Below are positions 36,223 through 45,331 of a stretch of DNA of 64,000 nt, piece by piece. The stretch is from Lachnospiraceae bacterium (lineage in GTDB: Bacteria > Bacillota > Clostridia > Lachnospirales > Lachnospiraceae), in NCBI GenBank assembly GCA_014804655.1, contig JAAUZK010000004.1:192450-256449 (forward strand), read 5' to 3'. Within the stretch, counting starts at the first letter, position 1; every line of letters starts with the position of its first letter. The notes beneath the pieces are model-generated. The model did not search any database. It was not told the origin of the DNA and saw only the letters and a program-made list of their open reading frames with translations. Position numbers and translations under genes: made by a program.

Positions 36223-37146
36223 TCACTCCCCACGCAGATAATGCTCATACAGATAATCCTGCATATTCACATACTCCTGCACCCGCTCATAATTATCCAG
36301 CACCGCAGGAAGCTTTGCCTCGTAAGTCTCCTTCGTACACTCTCTGATCCTGCGCTTCGCTTCCTCAATATCCGGCTTCTTAAGCAGGATCATACCATCC
36401 GTATTAAAGAAATCACCAATTTTACGCGCCCCCAGATAGACCGGTATGGTCTGTGCCGCCAGACAGCTTGTAAGGCGCTCCGAGAAATAATAATCCGACA
36501 CGTCATTCTCGATAATCAGCGAAAAACGATACCGATCCAGCGTCTCATCCACACTCTGCACATAGTCTCCGCCGTCAAATCTGCCGTATGTATCGGCTAA
36601 CTGTTCTTTTTTGCACGTTCTGGCGAGTTCCAGACGGAATCTGTGCAGTTCGCACATAGTCTTGTCCGAGGATAGGATGGACAGATCGCGATCTTTCTTC
36701 AGATACAGCCCGTCCTTCATCTCCTGATTCCATATACCCGCCGCAATTGGATAAAATCTGGCGTTCTCTATCTCATTCAGTATTCTCTCATCGTAAGTAA
36801 AAACATAGCGAAACTCTTTTTCCAGCCCTCTGTGTTTATGAAACACCTCATAGTCCTGCGGCACGATGGTGCGGGATTCCGTCAGCATGCCATACTTCAC
36901 CCGCGGCTTCCCCAGCGGATGCGCCATGGACTCCGGTCCGTAGAAATGTGTACCCAGCCCGTAATTATACCGGTCCCAGAAGAAATATTTCCCCTCATGC
37001 CCAAAAGGGGCATGTCTTGAGTGCCTGTTCTTAATGAAATAGGTCTCAAGAGGCTGCCCCTCCGCGTTGTATATTCTCGGCATTGTACCGTCTATCTCAT
37101 ATTCTCTGGCTATCTGTATGCGATAGCCGCCAATCTTTAACTCCAT
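36223..37146 (-). CDS. Family 10 glycosyltransferase (fucosyltransferase-like)
   Basis: The 307-aa protein has the GT10 C-terminal signature around residues 210-245: RFSLIIENDVSDYYFSERL then AAQTIPVYLGARKIGDFF, the part that binds GDP-fucose in alpha-1,3/4-fucosyltransferases. It has no membrane anchor. With two GT11-like genes it makes three fucosyltransferase-type enzymes in the locus, while gmd/fcl are not in the window. Donor may be GDP-fucose made elsewhere or another deoxy sugar. It ends 28 bases before the MBL gene start. Confidence 0.82.
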   Translation of the reverse strand: MELKIGGYRIQIAREYEIDGTMPRIYNAEGQPLETYFIKNRHSRHAPFGHEGKYFFWDRYNYGLGTHFYGPESMAHPLGKPRVKYGMLTESRTIVPQDYEVFHKHRGLEKEFRYVFTYDERILNEIENARFYPIAAGIWNQEMKDGLYLKKDRDLSILSSDKTMCELHRFRLELARTCKKEQLADTYGRFDGGDYVQSVDETLDRYRFSLIIENDVSDYYFSERLTSCLAAQTIPVYLGARKIGDFFNTDGMILLKKPDIEEAKRRIRECTKETYEAKLPAVLDNYERVQEYVNMQDYLYEHYLRGE

Positions 37147-37185
37147 ACCGATTCCTCAATGTCGCTGCCCTTGAATCATCTATCC

Positions 37186-38163
37186 TTATTTCAGATACTC
37201 CTTATACCAGTCGATAGCCAGCGCGATTCCTTTCTCAAAATCATACTCCGGATCATAGCCCAGCAGTTCTCTCGCCTTGCTGATATCCGCATTGGAATCC
37301 CGTACATCACCCTTGCGGGCAGGTCCGTAAATCGGCTCTACATCCTTATCCAGTGCCTTGCAAAGATAATTATATATATCAATCAGGAACAATCTGCCGC
37401 CGGCACCGATGTTATAGGCCTGTCCTGCCGCCTCGGAAGATGCCTGACAGGCGCGCAGATTCGCTTCAATCACATTGTCAATATATGTGAAATCTCTGGA
37501 CTGTCTGCCATCACCGTTGATGGTAGGCACTTCCCCGTGAAGAAGCTGTTTAATAAATTTCGGAATAACAGCAGCATACATGCCGTCAGGATTCTGTCTG
37601 CGTCCGAACACGTTGAAATACCGCAGTCCGTAAGTATCCAGACCGTACAGCTCCTTGTACAGCCGTCCGTATTCCTCATCCACTTTCTTCGTCAGCGCAT
37701 ATGGCGAGATCACTTTGCCCTCCTGTCCTTCCTTCTTCGGCAGTGTGGTGGAATCTCCGTAAACGGAAGAACTGGAAGCATATACAAATTTCTTAACACC
37801 GCACTTTCTGGCCGCTTCCATCATATTCAATGTACCGCGTATGTTGATCTCCTCATACAGAAGAGGCATCTCGATGCTTCGCGGCACGCTGCCCCATGCC
37901 GCCTGATTGAGCACATAATCCACACCTTCACAGGCCTCCATGCAGGTATCCATGTTCCTGATATCACCTTTGATAAATGTAAACCTGTCATTTCTTTCCA
38001 AATGCTCGATGTTCTCATACTTTCCGGTGGACAGGTCGTCCAGACAACGCACGGTATAACCCATGTCGATCAATGCGTCACAGATATTGGAGCCGATAAA
38101 ACCGGCGCCACCGCTTACCAAAAACACACTTCCTTCGCTAAACTTAACATCACGATATCCCAT
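37186..38163 (-). CDS. NAD-dependent sugar epimerase (TviC/WbpP-like UDP-HexNAc 4-epimerase)
   Basis: This 325-aa short-chain dehydrogenase has the Rossmann motif GGAGFIGSN (18-26), DLSTG (43-48), NQAAWGSVPRSIEMP (86-100), the catalytic SSSVYG (131-136) and YALTK (Tyr155, Lys159). The NQAA-GSVPRS segment is typical of TviC/WbpP-type UDP-GlcNAc(A) 4-epimerases rather than GalE. Together with the dehydrogenase at 39582-40898 it should give UDP-GalNAcA. GAGGAG precedes the ATG. The membrane-protein gene between the two does not alter the likely co-transcription. Confidence 0.85.
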   Translation of the reverse strand: MGYRDVKFSEGSVFLVSGGAGFIGSNICDALIDMGYTVRCLDDLSTGKYENIEHLERNDRFTFIKGDIRNMDTCMEACEGVDYVLNQAAWGSVPRSIEMPLLYEEINIRGTLNMMEAARKCGVKKFVYASSSSVYGDSTTLPKKEGQEGKVISPYALTKKVDEEYGRLYKELYGLDTYGLRYFNVFGRRQNPDGMYAAVIPKFIKQLLHGEVPTINGDGRQSRDFTYIDNVIEANLRACQASSEAAGQAYNIGAGGRLFLIDIYNYLCKALDKDVEPIYGPARKGDVRDSNADISKARELLGYDPEYDFEKGIALAIDWYKEYLK

Positions 38164-38211
38164 TTTCTCCTCATTTCTGCGTTGCTTGCCGCAAATTCCG
38201 CAATTAAAATT

Positions 38212-39594
38212 TTATTTTTTTAATGTTACCTCTCTGACTAACAGAAACAGAGCCGTATAAAACAACGAAAATCCATAGATCATATACCGCGACAGGCACA
38301 TGATAGTTATGGATGTGGCACATACGTTAGCTGCAATAAAAAGAAGCGCCACGCCCATCACCCACGCGGCATCCTGCCCGCCCTCTCTCAGCATCACATC
38401 CATGTTCTTCCGCCGTCTTCCGCGAAATACCTGCCGCACGGCAAGTCCGATCGCCACCGCATACAGAGCAAGCGCCAGCCAGTTGAGCACCAGATGTACC
38501 ACCGCCACACTTCTAATAAACCCATAGACACATAGCGATATATAATCATACAGCCATTGCCCGAAGCAGGCCGGCAGAAGTTTTGCAAGCATACGCCCTG
38601 CCAGTTCGTCCGACATACTGCTTTGCTGATAATAATCCACTTTACCCAGTCCAAAGAAATAAGCAGACATATCGGCTTCCAACACCTGAAATTTCAATTC
38701 ATCATGATGACTCTCCAGATGTGCCGCCCGTTGCGCAAACGTGCTGCCTCCGTACCGGTAGTTAGCCTCTATGGCATCTGCCTCATCGTAGAACCGCTCA
38801 AAAAATTCCCGTTCAAGACTGCCGTCTTCAAACACCTCACCGTCTTCTCTGTCACAGGCATAGATCACATTGGTCAGCGTATTGACCTGCGCATAAGTAT
38901 TCCCCATAAAATATCCTGTAACGCCGTAATTGTATACATGAACCGTCAGGCTGCGCAGACCAAATACCGCAATTGCAGCTATTATAGGAATAAATAACGT
39001 CTGATATTTCTTGTAAAATAACATCTGTAGCAGTAATACCACCATCCATATAAGGATCGTAATCATCATCTGTCCCCTGGTCATAGACAACAGGAAAGCA
39101 AACACCAGGCTTATAATCCGATCCCGTCTGTGCTGCTCAAACACCATACGGAGCAGATAATACATAAAAAAATGGAACAGCGGAATGCACAGCGCCTCAC
39201 TCATCACCGAATTTTCCAGAAATATATGCAGTGCGGACACATATCGCGTCATCAGGTGCGGCACAAGCTGCAACAGCACAACAAGCAGTTCTTCCCATAA
39301 CCACAGACGAAAGTGCGCTGCAACATACTCCGTAAATATCCATATCCCCACTGCCGTCAGCACATTCTGCGCCACTGCCGCCACAGTCAAATAAGCGTCA
39401 CCGCATATTTTCCGAAAAAAGGCCAGAAACAACGGATATAACGGCTCTCTGTGTATATGCATCGTAATATACTGCTCCGAGTCATTGTAGACACCCACCC
39501 CGCAGGCTGCCAGCATTCCTAAGAAGAACATAAGCAGCGCCGCAAGAATACACCATGATTTAATTGTTTTTTTTCTATTAATTACAGTCTCCAA
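38212..39594 (-). CDS. Polytopic membrane protein, GT-C-like glycosyltransferase candidate
   Basis: The 460-aa protein has about ten hydrophobic segments. The first outer loop holds YNDSEQYITMHIHREPLYPLF, with D-x-E and a following REPLYP motif common in membrane mannosyl/glucosyl transferases. The frame starts at TTG 39594, which overlaps the last codons of the dehydrogenase gene by 13 bases; GAGGA lies inside that gene. A later start would cut the first helix. I do not recognise a named family. It probably transfers sugars from a lipid carrier, and it sits between two nucleotide-sugar genes. Confidence 0.65.
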   Translation of the reverse strand: METVINRKKTIKSWCILAALLMFFLGMLAACGVGVYNDSEQYITMHIHREPLYPLFLAFFRKICGDAYLTVAAVAQNVLTAVGIWIFTEYVAAHFRLWLWEELLVVLLQLVPHLMTRYVSALHIFLENSVMSEALCIPLFHFFMYYLLRMVFEQHRRDRIISLVFAFLLSMTRGQMMITILIWMVVLLLQMLFYKKYQTLFIPIIAAIAVFGLRSLTVHVYNYGVTGYFMGNTYAQVNTLTNVIYACDREDGEVFEDGSLEREFFERFYDEADAIEANYRYGGSTFAQRAAHLESHHDELKFQVLEADMSAYFFGLGKVDYYQQSSMSDELAGRMLAKLLPACFGQWLYDYISLCVYGFIRSVAVVHLVLNWLALALYAVAIGLAVRQVFRGRRRKNMDVMLREGGQDAAWVMGVALLFIAANVCATSITIMCLSRYMIYGFSLFYTALFLLVREVTLKK

Positions 39595-40898
39595 TACAGA
39601 TAATCCTCTGTCAGATACTCTTTCCTGTTCAATACACCCTTAATGTCCAATAGGACCTTCCGTTTATGCGACGCTGCATAGAAAAAATCGATCCGGTCTC
39701 TGTCCAGCTTTAAGAAGTCATCATGAGCTACCGCGATAATTACCGCATCCATGTCCTTAACCTCCTCCATCGACCGGAATGCAATTCCGTACAACCGCTT
39801 TGCTTCCTCTGCATCTGCTGCAGGGTCCACCACTATAGGATCTATACCGTACTCTCCCAGTTCCTTATAGATATCGATCACCTTCGTATTTCTCGTATCC
39901 GGACAGTTCTCCTTGAAGGTAAAGCCCAGAATCGCCACACGGGCATGTTTCACCGGAATATCCGCTTTGATCAGATTCTTCACAAGACTCTCCGCCACAT
40001 ATTTCCCCATATCATCATTGATACGGCGTCCGGACAGAATAATCTGTGAATGATAGCCCAGTTCTTCCGCCTTATAAGTCAGATAATAGGGATCTACGCC
40101 GATACAGTGTCCGCCCACGAGTCCGGGCATAAATTTCAGGAAGTTCCACTTCGTCCCGGCAGCATCTAACACCGCCCGCGTGTCGATATCCATCTTGTGA
40201 AAAATCATAGAAAGTTCATTCATGAACGCAATATTAATATCTCTCTGACTATTTTCGATGACCTTTGCAGCCTCTGCCACCTTAATGGACTCCGCACGGT
40301 ACACGCCCACCTCTACCACCAGTTCATATATCTTGGCAACGATATCCAGCGTCTCCTCGTCCATGCCGGACACGATTTTCGTGATAGTCTCTAATCTATG
40401 GACTTTATCGCCGGGATTGATACGTTCCGGCGAATAACCGATCTTGAAATCCACGCCGCACTTTAACCCCGACTCTTTCTCCAGAATCGGCACACAGATA
40501 TCCTCCGTCACACCTGGGTACACGGTAGATTCAAATACCACAATCGATCCCTTCGTCAGATTCTGTCCCAGGATACGGCTGGCTCCCTCCACCGGCGTTA
40601 AATCCGGCGTATGGTCATCATTCACCGGCGTGGGAACAGCTACGATATGAAACTTCGCTTCCCGAAGCTTCGCAGGGTCGGCAGTAAAATCTACCTTAGT
40701 GTTTCTGATCACCTCATCTCCCACCTCGTTGGTCGGATCGATGCCGCTCTTATACAGTTCGATCTTCTTCTCGTTCAGATCAAATCCCACCACATTAATT
40801 TTCTTAGCAAAAGCAACGGCAATCGGCATACCCACATAACCCAGTCCCACGAGAGATAATTTTTCCTCTCCTTTTACAATCTTCTCATATAAGTCCAT
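39582..40898 (-). CDS. Nucleotide-sugar dehydrogenase (TviB/WbpO-like UDP-HexNAc 6-dehydrogenase)
   Basis: The 438-aa protein has the NAD-binding GLGYVGMPIA (18-27), VPTPVNDDHTPDL (88-100), YSPERINPGD (155-164), the catalytic cysteine Cys265 in GGHCIGVDPYYL, and GFTFKENCPDTRNTK in the C-terminal domain. The sequence style (YSPERINPGDK, GGHCIGVDPYY) matches the UDP-N-acetylhexosamine dehydrogenases TviB and WbpO rather than UDP-glucose dehydrogenases. GGAGG precedes the ATG. With the epimerase at 37186-38163 it supplies a HexNAc-uronic acid, a possible target of the AsnB proteins. Confidence 0.88.
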   Translation of the reverse strand: MDLYEKIVKGEEKLSLVGLGYVGMPIAVAFAKKINVVGFDLNEKKIELYKSGIDPTNEVGDEVIRNTKVDFTADPAKLREAKFHIVAVPTPVNDDHTPDLTPVEGASRILGQNLTKGSIVVFESTVYPGVTEDICVPILEKESGLKCGVDFKIGYSPERINPGDKVHRLETITKIVSGMDEETLDIVAKIYELVVEVGVYRAESIKVAEAAKVIENSQRDINIAFMNELSMIFHKMDIDTRAVLDAAGTKWNFLKFMPGLVGGHCIGVDPYYLTYKAEELGYHSQIILSGRRINDDMGKYVAESLVKNLIKADIPVKHARVAILGFTFKENCPDTRNTKVIDIYKELGEYGIDPIVVDPAADAEEAKRLYGIAFRSMEEVKDMDAVIIAVAHDDFLKLDRDRIDFFYAASHKRKVLLDIKGVLNRKEYLTEDYLYWRL

Positions 40899-40964
40899 TT
40901 TTATCCTCCATTTTTCGTATACTTTTCTGTGATGCTTTATCCGGCTTCTGTTCAGACAGTCACG

Positions 40965-42053
40965 TTACTTCTGTCCCAGCAGCCGTCTTACTTCATCCAT
41001 ATAGGCTCCTGTCACCAGCCTCCGGTCAAATTCCCGCTCCATCTTCTCTCTGCCCCTGCGTCCCATCTCGGCGCGCTCATCTATAGACAAATCCAAAAAT
41101 TTCCGCATGGCGACGATCAGCTCCTCAGCATGTCCGGGCGTAAATCCGAATCCGGTGCATCCGTCCTCGAACGCCTCAAGACAGCCGCTGATATTGGAAG
41201 CAATAACCGGCCTTCCCGTGGCCGCGCCCTCGATCAGCGCATTGGACATTCCCTCATGGAAGGAAGCCACCACAATCGCACTGGATGCCGCCAAATACGG
41301 ATGTACTTCCGTATGGAATCCGATCTGACGCAAAATGCCTTCCTTTTCCAGCTCATCCAGCATGTCCTGATAATCCTCATCGCAGTATCCCATAATATCA
41401 AAGAAGACGTTATCACTATGTAACTCCTTCGCCGCCTCTATATATTCCAATATACCACGTTCTTTCATGACCCTGCCTACAAAGAGAAAATGCGTCTCTC
41501 CGGTGTCAGGATAAGACTCATACCGGTGTCTTTCCAGATTTACGCCCGATCCCATAACCATGCGCGTCTTCTTCGCCGTGATGCCGAGTCTCTGAAATAT
41601 CCCTCTGTTCTCTTCATTCTGGAAGAAAACACATGCGGCCCGTTTCAGCCCCGTTCGATACATGGTAACGATCACTTTCAGGAGAATCCCCGTCCTGTCA
41701 AAAGCGCCGCCCAGACCCGTGATCGTGGCAATATACGGAATCTTACGCCGCGCCGCCGCAAAACCGCCGTAGATATTCGGCTTGATCGTATAGGTGACCA
41801 CCAGATCAGGCTTCAGTTCTCTCATCAGTCTGCCGTAAGCCCGGTACAACTTCAAGTCTTCCAGCGGATTAATTCCCCTGCGGTTGATCGATGTCTTTAT
41901 GATCCGACATCCTTCCGCCGCCAGCTCCTTCTCTTTCACATCATCAGGCATACTGACATAGACCTCATGCTCCGCTAACATCGCCTGCATAAATTCATTT
42001 CTAAAATCATACAGCCCGCCGGAAGAATTTGTCAAAACCAATATTCTGCCCAT
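40965..42053 (-). CDS. Family 4 glycosyltransferase (PglA-like)
   Basis: The 362-aa product opens RILVLTNSSGGLYDFRNEF, resembling PglA-type transferases that add HexNAc to the first lipid-linked sugar. The donor half has FLFVGRVMKERGILEYI near residue 200 and HEGMSNALIEGAATGRPVIASN near 280 (E-x7-E). ATG 42053 has GAGGA six bases upstream; the longer frame to 42113 would read a small palindrome (42081-42101) as protein. It follows the ATP-grasp gene and belongs to the Pgl-like block. Confidence 0.85.
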   Translation of the reverse strand: MGRILVLTNSSGGLYDFRNEFMQAMLAEHEVYVSMPDDVKEKELAAEGCRIIKTSINRRGINPLEDLKLYRAYGRLMRELKPDLVVTYTIKPNIYGGFAAARRKIPYIATITGLGGAFDRTGILLKVIVTMYRTGLKRAACVFFQNEENRGIFQRLGITAKKTRMVMGSGVNLERHRYESYPDTGETHFLFVGRVMKERGILEYIEAAKELHSDNVFFDIMGYCDEDYQDMLDELEKEGILRQIGFHTEVHPYLAASSAIVVASFHEGMSNALIEGAATGRPVIASNISGCLEAFEDGCTGFGFTPGHAEELIVAMRKFLDLSIDERAEMGRRGREKMEREFDRRLVTGAYMDEVRRLLGQK

Positions 42054-42080
42054 ATTAATCCTCATTTCTGCGCACACTTT

Positions 42081-42101
42081 TGTCTCAGCTTTGTTGAGAC
42101 A
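42081..42101. repeat. Small palindrome upstream of the PglA-like gene
   Basis: A 7-bp stem TGTCTCA/TGAGACA closes the loop GCTTTGT. It lies in the 99-base gap between the ATP-grasp and PglA-like genes and is related in form to the TTCG-loop palindromes. Confidence 0.6.
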
Positions 42102-42152
42102 GCGCATTAACAAGTTCGTAATCCATACACGCCTTCCGGAAGCTTCCGTAAA

Positions 42153-43136
42153 TCATGGAACAATTTCTTCCCCGTTCATATCGCGTATCGCAATTTCATT
42201 ATACTTCATCATACAGATATTTTCCAAATAATTCCCGATTTCCGCTTTATTTTCCTGCCCCTCCAGATTACGGATGACCGATGCCGCCATATTGACACCG
42301 CAGGCATAAGCGTGAGGATAGCCGCCGCCAAACCGGGGATTGACTTCAGATATATAATATTCACCGCCGATCTCAAAGATATCAATATCGATCATACCAC
42401 GGAATCCGCATTTTTCCACAAAACCACGTATCAGCTCAAACAGCCTCTCATCCTTGAAAGACACTGATTTGTCCGTCTCTCCTGCGCGCATCTTGACTTT
42501 CTTCTTGACAAAGATTGAGGTACACTTACCGCTTATCATATCGATATACACATCCGCGCCGTATTCCTGCCCGTCCATGTACTCCTGTATCATCAAATCC
42601 TCATGGAGACCATACAAAACTTCGATCTCCTCACATCCGCCGACTTTGTTGATGTGCAAACTGGCGCTGCCTCTCACGGGTTTGACAAACACCGGATATG
42701 TGATCTCAGCGTTTGCCGCAGCCTGATAAAAACGCTCCTTGTCGGTATAACATTTCCCTGTAGGAATCTGCATTTTACAGAGTAACTCATACATTCTGTA
42801 TTTATCAAAACATGTCTCCACCAGATCATAATCCGATATGATCGGGGTCGTACCCACTGCAAGGAATCTCTCCCGCTCCTTCGCCAACATGCTCAGCTCC
42901 GGATCAATAAGTGAAAATACACCTGTTATTTTTTCTTTCTTGCAGATATCCAAAATCACATCCAAATATCCCGGCGCAGTAATTCGCGGCACCAGATAAA
43001 AGGCATCCGCGTCATATACCGCCGGAGCCAGATTACTGCAGTCCGTGGCAATGACCCGTCCCCTGCCCTCTAACTCTTTCTTAAAGTACTGTACTACCTT
43101 ATTCCTCGTACCTGCGCTCAAAATTAATATATTCAA
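42153..43136 (-). CDS. ATP-grasp ligase (carbamoyl-phosphate-synthase/PylC-like)
   Basis: This 327-aa protein has an N-terminal Rossmann-like part (ILILSAGTRNKVVQYF) and an ATP-grasp domain: YPVFVKPVRGSASLHI near residue 140, MIQEYMDGQEYGADVY near 182, and FEIGGEYYISEVNPRFGGGYPHAY near 255 with the Mg-binding E and N. Such enzymes join a carboxylate to an amine via acyl-phosphate. The start is TTG 43136 (ATA TTA ATT follow) with AAAGGTG upstream. It occupies the place where an acetyltransferase (PglD) would be expected next to PglC, so it may attach an amino acid to the 4-amino sugar or to the uronic acid (inference). Confidence 0.8.
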   Translation of the reverse strand: MNILILSAGTRNKVVQYFKKELEGRGRVIATDCSNLAPAVYDADAFYLVPRITAPGYLDVILDICKKEKITGVFSLIDPELSMLAKERERFLAVGTTPIISDYDLVETCFDKYRMYELLCKMQIPTGKCYTDKERFYQAAANAEITYPVFVKPVRGSASLHINKVGGCEEIEVLYGLHEDLMIQEYMDGQEYGADVYIDMISGKCTSIFVKKKVKMRAGETDKSVSFKDERLFELIRGFVEKCGFRGMIDIDIFEIGGEYYISEVNPRFGGGYPHAYACGVNMAASVIRNLEGQENKAEIGNYLENICMMKYNEIAIRDMNGEEIVP

Positions 43137-43204
43137 CCCAATACCCGCACCTTTCTCTCTACACTTACCGTCTCTGCAGTATTTTCATTACCCTTCAGAC
43201 CTGA

Positions 43205-43242
43205 CCAATACCCGGCACAGATGGAAATTAATTTCTTAAGGA
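43205..43242. repeat. MITE-like repeat, truncated copy D (left end only)
   Basis: The bases from CCAATACCC to CTTAAGGAG match the left arm of the 160-200 bp repeat (copies A-C), but the interior and right arm are absent. The TAA stop and last Pro codon of the phosphosugar transferase gene lie within it (43236-43241), so the insertion or its remnant defines the C-terminus of that protein. Confidence 0.75.
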
Positions 43243-43877
43243 GTTTTCCCCGCTTCTTCCAGTCTCTTCCGGCGTATCTCGGCAAAATTGCCCTCCACCG
43301 CATTGGTATCCTCCGCCACCTCATCGGTATGCCCTAGCACCGTCTTCACCGTCATCCACAACACCTTCACATCCATGCCGAAGCTAAGGTTCTCCACGTA
43401 CTCCACATCCCTGGCAAGCCGCCTGTCCCAATCGATGAAATTGCGTCCACTGACCTGCGCTAACCCCGTCAGCCCCGGCCGCACACTGTGACGCAGCCGC
43501 TCCCGTTCACTGTAATAGGGCAGATACGACACCAACAGCGGTCTGGGGCCTATAATACTCATATCGCCCTTTAGAATATTAAAAAGTTCCGGCAGTTCAT
43601 CCAGACTTGTCCCACGCAGGAACTTCCCGAATTTTGTCAGCCTCACTGCATCCGGCAAAAGTTTTCCGTTCTCGTCCTTTTCATCCGTCATCGTGCGAAA
43701 TTTACACAATGTAAAGATCTTCTCGCCCTGCCCCGGCCGCTCCTGCCGGAATAATACAGGGCTTCCCAGCTTCACACGGACCAGAATACATAGTATAAGC
43801 AAAATAGGGCTGAGTACGATAATCCCGCAAAGAGAAAGCAGAAAATCCAAACATCTTTTAATACAGTTTTTATACAT
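43236..43877 (-). CDS. pglC: Polyprenyl-phosphate phosphosugar transferase (PglC-like)
   Basis: The 213-aa monotopic enzyme has a re-entrant N-terminal hydrophobic helix (10-33), LCKFRTMTDEKDENG (58-71), the catalytic Asp93-Glu94 in GTSLDELPELFN, GDMSIIGPRPLL (104-115) and VRPGLTGLAQVSGRN (132-146). Size and motif order match Campylobacter PglC, which transfers phospho-diNAcBac to undecaprenyl phosphate. This is the probable first step of glycan assembly in this locus and the only such initiating enzyme seen here. The 3' end overlaps a truncated repeat. GAGGG precedes the ATG. Confidence 0.88.
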   Translation of the reverse strand: MYKNCIKRCLDFLLSLCGIIVLSPILLILCILVRVKLGSPVLFRQERPGQGEKIFTLCKFRTMTDEKDENGKLLPDAVRLTKFGKFLRGTSLDELPELFNILKGDMSIIGPRPLLVSYLPYYSERERLRHSVRPGLTGLAQVSGRNFIDWDRRLARDVEYVENLSFGMDVKVLWMTVKTVLGHTDEVAEDTNAVEGNFAEIRRKRLEEAGKTP

Positions 43878-43890
43878 ACGCTGTCCCTCT

Positions 43891-44142
43891 TTATCTCACG
43901 TCCCGATACAGAGCGTAATAGTCCGTCTCCATATTATCTGCATACTTCTCATAAAACTTCTTTGCATCATCCAGTGCCTTATTATAAATCCTGTCCCCCA
44001 GCATCTCCTGAAAAAAATCCAGCACCTTTCCGGTTCCGATAATTCCGAGATCCAGATCATGCTCTTCCTTAAAAAAATGAGCAATTTCCTCACACATCAA
44101 CCGTTTTTCTTCATCCTCAAAAGAATACATATATTTCTCCAC
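43891..44142 (-). CDS. DUF2164-like small protein
   Basis: The 83-aa acidic protein has a pattern recalled for DUF2164: an N-terminal helix with MCEEIAHFFKEEHDLDLG, then GKVLDFFQEMLGDRIYNKALDDAKKFYEKY. It has no membrane segment or known active site. GGAGAAATAT precedes the ATG. It lies 13-15 bases from both neighbours, pglC and pglE, so it is part of that operon. It may be a small partner or regulator of these enzymes; no function is known to me. Confidence 0.7.
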   Translation of the reverse strand: MEKYMYSFEDEEKRLMCEEIAHFFKEEHDLDLGIIGTGKVLDFFQEMLGDRIYNKALDDAKKFYEKYADNMETDYYALYRDVR

Positions 44143-44157
44143 TTATACTCGTATATT

Positions 44158-45294
44158 CTATTCCCTTCCGAAACACCCGCGAACCGTGCGAATGATCAGA
44201 TCCATATCCTCATCCGTATTCTTAATATCGCTGGGCAGACAAAGTCCTCTATTGAACACATCCTCACCCACACTGCTTCCGTCCTCTTTGTGAGCGATGA
44301 AATCACACTTCTCAAAAACAGGCTGCAAATGCATCGGTTTCCAGATCGGACGTGACTCGATATTCTCCTCCGCCAGTGCGTCCATTATCATATCGGGTGT
44401 TACGTCACACCCGTCTTTAATTGTCATACAGGATAACCAGCAGTTCGCATCTCCCTCCGGATTTAGCGGATTCATGCTGATCTGCGGTATATCCGCGAAA
44501 GCTTCCCTATACTGTTTATAGATCGCTTTCTTCTTGGTCTTATGCTCCTCTATATGGAGAAGCTGTCCCCGACCAATTCCTGCCGTGACATTGCTCATAC
44601 GATAGTTATACCCAATTTGGGAATGTTGATAATGTCTTGCGGGATCCCTTGCCTGTGTGGCCAGGAAGGTCGCGCGTTTCGTCGCTTCCTCCTCCGCCGA
44701 TACCAGCATACCGCCGCCGGAAGTCGTGATAATCTTATTTCCATTAAAAGAATAAATACCGTATTTACCGAAAGTGCCCGTATGCCGTCCCTTGTAAGTA
44801 CTACTCATAGACTCCGCCGCATCCTCGATCATCGGCACACCGTGTTCCTCGCACATTGCCATGATCTCATCCAATTTTGCGGGAGTACCGTACAAGTGCA
44901 CGCAGATTACCGCTTTCGGGTGCGGATATTTTTCAAAAGCCCGCTTAAGCGCCTCTGGAGACATATTCCATGTATCCGGTTCCGCATCGATAAATACCGG
45001 TGTCGCATCCTCGTACACTATCGGATTACAGGATGCTGAGAAAGTCAGATCCGACACGAAAACGATATCACCCTGACCAACTCCGATCAACTTCAGCGCC
45101 AGATGGATCGCTGCTGTTCCCGCACTGAGTGCCGCCGCATGACCACAACCCGTATATGTTGCTATCTCCTGTTCAAAAGCGCTGACATTAGGGCCAAGCG
45201 GCGCAACCCAGTTTGTGTCGAATGCCTCTTGCACATATTTCTGCTCTTCCCCATGCATGGTTGGGCACGATAAGTATATCCTTTTCTTCTCCAT
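44158..45294 (-). CDS. pglE: DegT/DnrJ/EryC1 aminotransferase (PglE-like)
   Basis: The 378-aa PLP enzyme has SAGTAAIHLAL (57-67), the PLP phosphate-binding DLTFSAS (82-88), IEDAAESMSSTYKGRHTGTFG (156-176) and the Schiff-base Lys187 in SFNGNKIITTSGGG. Close in sequence style to PglE, which makes UDP-4-amino-4,6-dideoxy-GlcNAc from the PglF product with glutamate as donor. It is separated from the PglF gene by a 178-base gap with hairpins. AGAGG precedes the ATG. Confidence 0.88.
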   Translation of the reverse strand: MEKKRIYLSCPTMHGEEQKYVQEAFDTNWVAPLGPNVSAFEQEIATYTGCGHAAALSAGTAAIHLALKLIGVGQGDIVFVSDLTFSASCNPIVYEDATPVFIDAEPDTWNMSPEALKRAFEKYPHPKAVICVHLYGTPAKLDEIMAMCEEHGVPMIEDAAESMSSTYKGRHTGTFGKYGIYSFNGNKIITTSGGGMLVSAEEEATKRATFLATQARDPARHYQHSQIGYNYRMSNVTAGIGRGQLLHIEEHKTKKKAIYKQYREAFADIPQISMNPLNPEGDANCWLSCMTIKDGCDVTPDMIMDALAEENIESRPIWKPMHLQPVFEKCDFIAHKEDGSSVGEDVFNRGLCLPSDIKNTDEDMDLIIRTVRGCFGRE

Positions 45295-45331
45295 AACAGC
45301 CTCTTTTCCTTTCCGGATTTATAAACTCTCT

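Noticed and set aside
37159-38223. 354-codon plus-strand frame
   Set aside because: It lies antisense to the epimerase gene, whose motifs are unmistakable; the frame is a shadow with no recognisable domain.
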